Shown: in pieces, positions 6,526-7,904 of the stretch
How the letters are laid out: every line of letters starts with the position of its first letter
How positions within the stretch are numbered: position 1 is the first letter of the stretch
Source: JAJRXR01 sp044439985
Lineage (GTDB): Bacteria; Planctomycetota; Phycisphaerae; Phycisphaerales; UBA1924
Length of the DNA stretch: 7,904 bases
NCBI GenBank assembly: GCA_044439985.1
Contig: JBITAG010000014.1
Span: 1 to 7,904, forward strand
Direction: 5' to 3'
Program-made: the position numbers and the translations under genes
The notes under the pieces: generated by a model
What the model saw: only the letters and a program-made list of their open reading frames with translations
Told to the model about the DNA's origin: nothing
Database searches by the model: none

Positions 6526-7648
6526 GGGGGACACCTCCTTGCAGCGCCGCGGCCGCCGCGACCAGTTCCGATTCCGCCTCGTTGACCGACCACACCCCGA
6601 TGCGTCGGAACCGGATGTGCTCGTCCGCCATCCGTGGAAAGCGCTCGCAATCACCCGCGAGTTCGGCCTCCAACCGCTTGATCCAGTTGTGGCTTTCCGA
6701 CGTTTGACCGATGAGCAGGATGCTTGATCCGTCACCGATCGGCAAGAGGACGTCCGTGCAGTACGTCACGTCTTCAAGCCATCGCATTCGTTCTTCGGTG
6801 GAGGCGTCACCCGATTCGCACGCCACAATCAGGCCGGTGATCGGGGCGGCGCGGTCCCGCTGGCTCGCCAGGCCGACGACCGCGCTGACAATGCTGCGGT
6901 GATTGTCGAGAGGCAGCGTGAAGGAGAACTCCGACCCCTCCCCGGGGACGCTCGCGATGTGGACCGTTCCCAAGTTCACACCGACGAGATCCTTGACGAT
7001 GCTGAGCCCGAGCCCGAACCCCTTCTCCGAGATGCGCCGAGCACTGGGGCCCTGGCGGAATCGTTCAAAGAGGTCGGCGACGTCCTTCTCCGAGAGCCCG
7101 GGCCCCTCATCGATGACACTGACGCGGACAGCGTCCGGCTCGGGCGCCACGCGGATGACCACCCGACCCTGCTCATCCGAGAACTTGATCGCGTTCGTGA
7201 CCAGATTGACGAGGGTGCGGCCGGCCTTCTCCGGATCGGCGAAGACCTGCGGAACTTCGTCGCACACTTCGCGGACGAGCGTCACACCCTTGGTCTTTGC
7301 CCGCGATTCGAGGATCGGCCAGGTCTCGTCCAGGATGGCGACCGGGGAGCACCCCCGCCGGGAAACCCGGAGCGTTCCCGAGCGGAGCTTGCCGGTGTCG
7401 AGGAAATCATCGACGAGGTGGGCGAGGTCGACGGTGGCGCCGTTGATGAACTCGAGGAATCCGCGTTGGGTGCTGGTCACGTCACCGCCGATCCCGTCGG
7501 CGATGATCGCCGCGAACTCCTTGATGACGGCGAGCGGCGTCCGGAACTCGTGGGCGACATCGTTGACGAACTGCTGCGCGTTGAGCGTGAGTTCGGCGAG
7601 GCGGTCGTTCTTGGCCCTCAGCTCGTGGTTGGCGAGCTTAAGCTCCCG
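6500..7648 (-). CDS. Sensor histidine kinase portion of an interrupted receiver-kinase hybrid, with unusual C-terminal domain
   Basis: The kinase autophosphorylates on His and passes phosphate to receivers. Numbered from GTG 7480: the H-box HEFRTPL lies upstream of that codon (His at 7550-7552), so 7480 is not the true start; N-box NLVTNAIKFSDE 92-103; G1 DEGPGLSE 124-131; F-box FERFRQG 138-144; G2 GFGLGLSIV 154-162. These give a full HisKA plus HATPase_c module with all catalytic motifs. Upstream, codons 7570-7648 encode a heptad-like linker (RELKLANHELRAKNDRLAEL). No transmembrane segment is present, so it is cytoplasmic. Residues 192-326 are an added domain resembling a degenerate GGDEF fold. 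In-frame TAG 7649-7651 separates this part from a receiver domain in the same frame, and no ATG, GTG or TTG exists between the TAG and 7480. The original protein was therefore most likely one receiver-linker-kinase polypeptide. Its 3' end overlaps the next receiver gene by 26 bases. Confidence 0.88.
   Translation of the reverse strand, partial: RELKLANHELRAKNDRLAELTLNAQQFVNDVAHEFRTPLAVIKEFAAIIADGIGGDVTSTQRGFLEFINGATVDLAHLVDDFLDTGKLRSGTLRVSRRGCSPVAILDETWPILESRAKTKGVTLVREVCDEVPQVFADPEKAGRTLVNLVTNAIKFSDEQGRVVIRVAPEPDAVRVSVIDEGPGLSEKDVADLFERFRQGPSARRISEKGFGLGLSIVKDLVGVNLGTVHIASVPGEGSEFSFTLPLDNHRSIVSAVVGLASQRDRAAPITGLIVACESGDASTEERMRWLEDVTYCTDVLLPIGDGSSILLIGQTSESHNWIKRLEAELAGDCERFPRMADEHIRFRRIGVWSVNEAESELVAAAAALQGGVPRVELGSHR
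6534..6540 (-). promoter_or_regulatory. Ribosome binding site deciding a GTG start
   Basis: AAGGAGG on the minus strand, a full anti-Shine-Dalgarno match, sits eight bases ahead of GTG 6525 and lies within the 3' coding part of the histidine kinase gene. It is the strongest such site in the window and fixes the start of the second cassette gene. Confidence 0.85.
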
Positions 7649-7904
7649 CTAGAGGTGCTTGTTGGTCCGCTCCAGCCTGTAGCGTCGCATGGCGCCCGCG
7701 ATGGCCTTCTCGAGCACACACGGATCCGAGATCGCGGTCTCCTTATCGATGTAGTCCATGGCGCCTCGCTTGAACGCCTCTGAGGCGACACGCTCATCTC
7801 CCGAGGACGTCATCATGATGACCGGGCCCACGGCGGCGCGGGTGAAGTCGGGAAGCCACTCCAGGCCGGAGCTCCCCCGGAGGCGATAGTCGATCAGGAC
7901 CACC
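7649..7904 (-). CDS. Receiver domain of the hybrid kinase, 5' end outside the window, ending at an in-frame TAG
   Basis: 84 codons of a response-regulator receiver are visible, beginning at beta-strand 3. They carry phosphoacceptor Asp5 (VLIDYRL), Thr32 (MMTSSGD) and Lys54 (DYIDKE), then the last helix (VLEKAIAGAMRRYRLERTNKHL) and TAG. The first acidic pocket lies beyond the right edge. The helix runs straight into the kinase linker across the TAG: NKHL-stop-RELKLANHEL keeps hydrophobic heptad positions, and a CAG (Gln) codon, one C-to-T change away, would restore it. Receivers fused N-terminally to HisKA kinases through such a helix are a known architecture that lets one phosphorelay control another kinase. 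If the stop is real, only a free receiver is made from this part. Confidence 0.85.
   Translation of the reverse strand, partial: VVLIDYRLRGSSGLEWLPDFTRAAVGPVIMMTSSGDERVASEAFKRGAMDYIDKETAISDPCVLEKAIAGAMRRYRLERTNKHL

Noticed and set aside
5350..6585. Plus-strand open frame (411 codons) across the receiver genes
   Set aside because: Three receivers with complete active-site residues and overlapping starts occupy the minus strand; the plus frame is a shadow.
7478..7480. GTG at 7480 as the start of the histidine kinase
   Set aside because: It would remove the H-box (His at 7550-7552) and half of the dimerisation helix, although the coding frame clearly continues upstream to the TAG.
7649..7651. 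Genome-wide recoding of TAG as an amino acid
   Set aside because: The window has a single TAG in one gene, which cannot separate recoding from a mutation or an error; Phycisphaerae are not known to me for amber recoding.
6899..7783. Plus-strand open frame (294 codons) opposite the histidine kinase
   Set aside because: It runs across the kinase, the TAG and the receiver with no motif of its own; it is rich in Asp, Glu and Arg as complements of kinase codons.
1..7904. CRISPR arrays, tRNA or rRNA genes, transposases, attachment sites, phage or defence genes
   Set aside because: No spaced direct repeats, cloverleaf candidates, transposase motifs or known defence domains were seen on either strand; the window is regulatory and cell-surface genes only.

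Overview
The window reads as high-GC DNA from a planctomycete, most likely of the Phycisphaerae lineage. The best markers are a small exported protein ending in a Cys-flanked, doubled DLAxPxGVxDFTDxVAFLGAFG dockerin-like tail, an ECF sigma factor overlapping a large Ser/Thr kinase with TPR repeats, and an exported protein with the YQGRL N-terminal domain that is common in these bacteria. Lineage is judged from remembered family features, not from a search.

Layout. (1) Positions 1-3095, minus strand: an ECF-type sigma factor followed, with a 14-base overlap, by a membrane Ser/Thr kinase-TPR protein that runs off the left edge. The first ten bases (CTTCCGATCT) equal the 3' end of the standard Illumina adapter and may not be genomic. 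(2) Positions 3096-3271: a divergent intergenic region. (3) Positions 3272-5259, plus strand: two secreted or surface proteins, a 508-aa fibre-like protein with a C-terminal coiled coil and a 140-aa protein with the dockerin-like tail. (4) Positions 5288-5318: a perfect 13-bp hairpin between convergent genes. (5) Positions 5323-7904, minus strand: a tightly overlapping two-component cassette. It holds a receiver-histidine kinase hybrid, cut at the right edge and interrupted by an in-frame TAG, then three stand-alone receiver proteins with no output domain.

How the genes may work together. The sigma factor/kinase pair is a typical planctomycete regulatory couple and may respond to a signal sensed by, or relayed to, the membrane kinase. 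The exported pair is probably one transcript. The cassette is built like a multi-receiver phosphorelay without a DNA-binding or enzymatic output, so its outputs must lie elsewhere, or it acts by protein-protein contact. No gene links the three blocks functionally beyond adjacency.

The two most notable points are the amber codon at 7649-7651, which interrupts an otherwise continuous receiver-linker-kinase frame with no ATG, GTG or TTG between it and the kinase H-box, and a roughly 120-residue C-terminal extension on the kinase that looks like a degenerate GGDEF fold. I found no RNA genes, CRISPR arrays, transposons or integration signatures.
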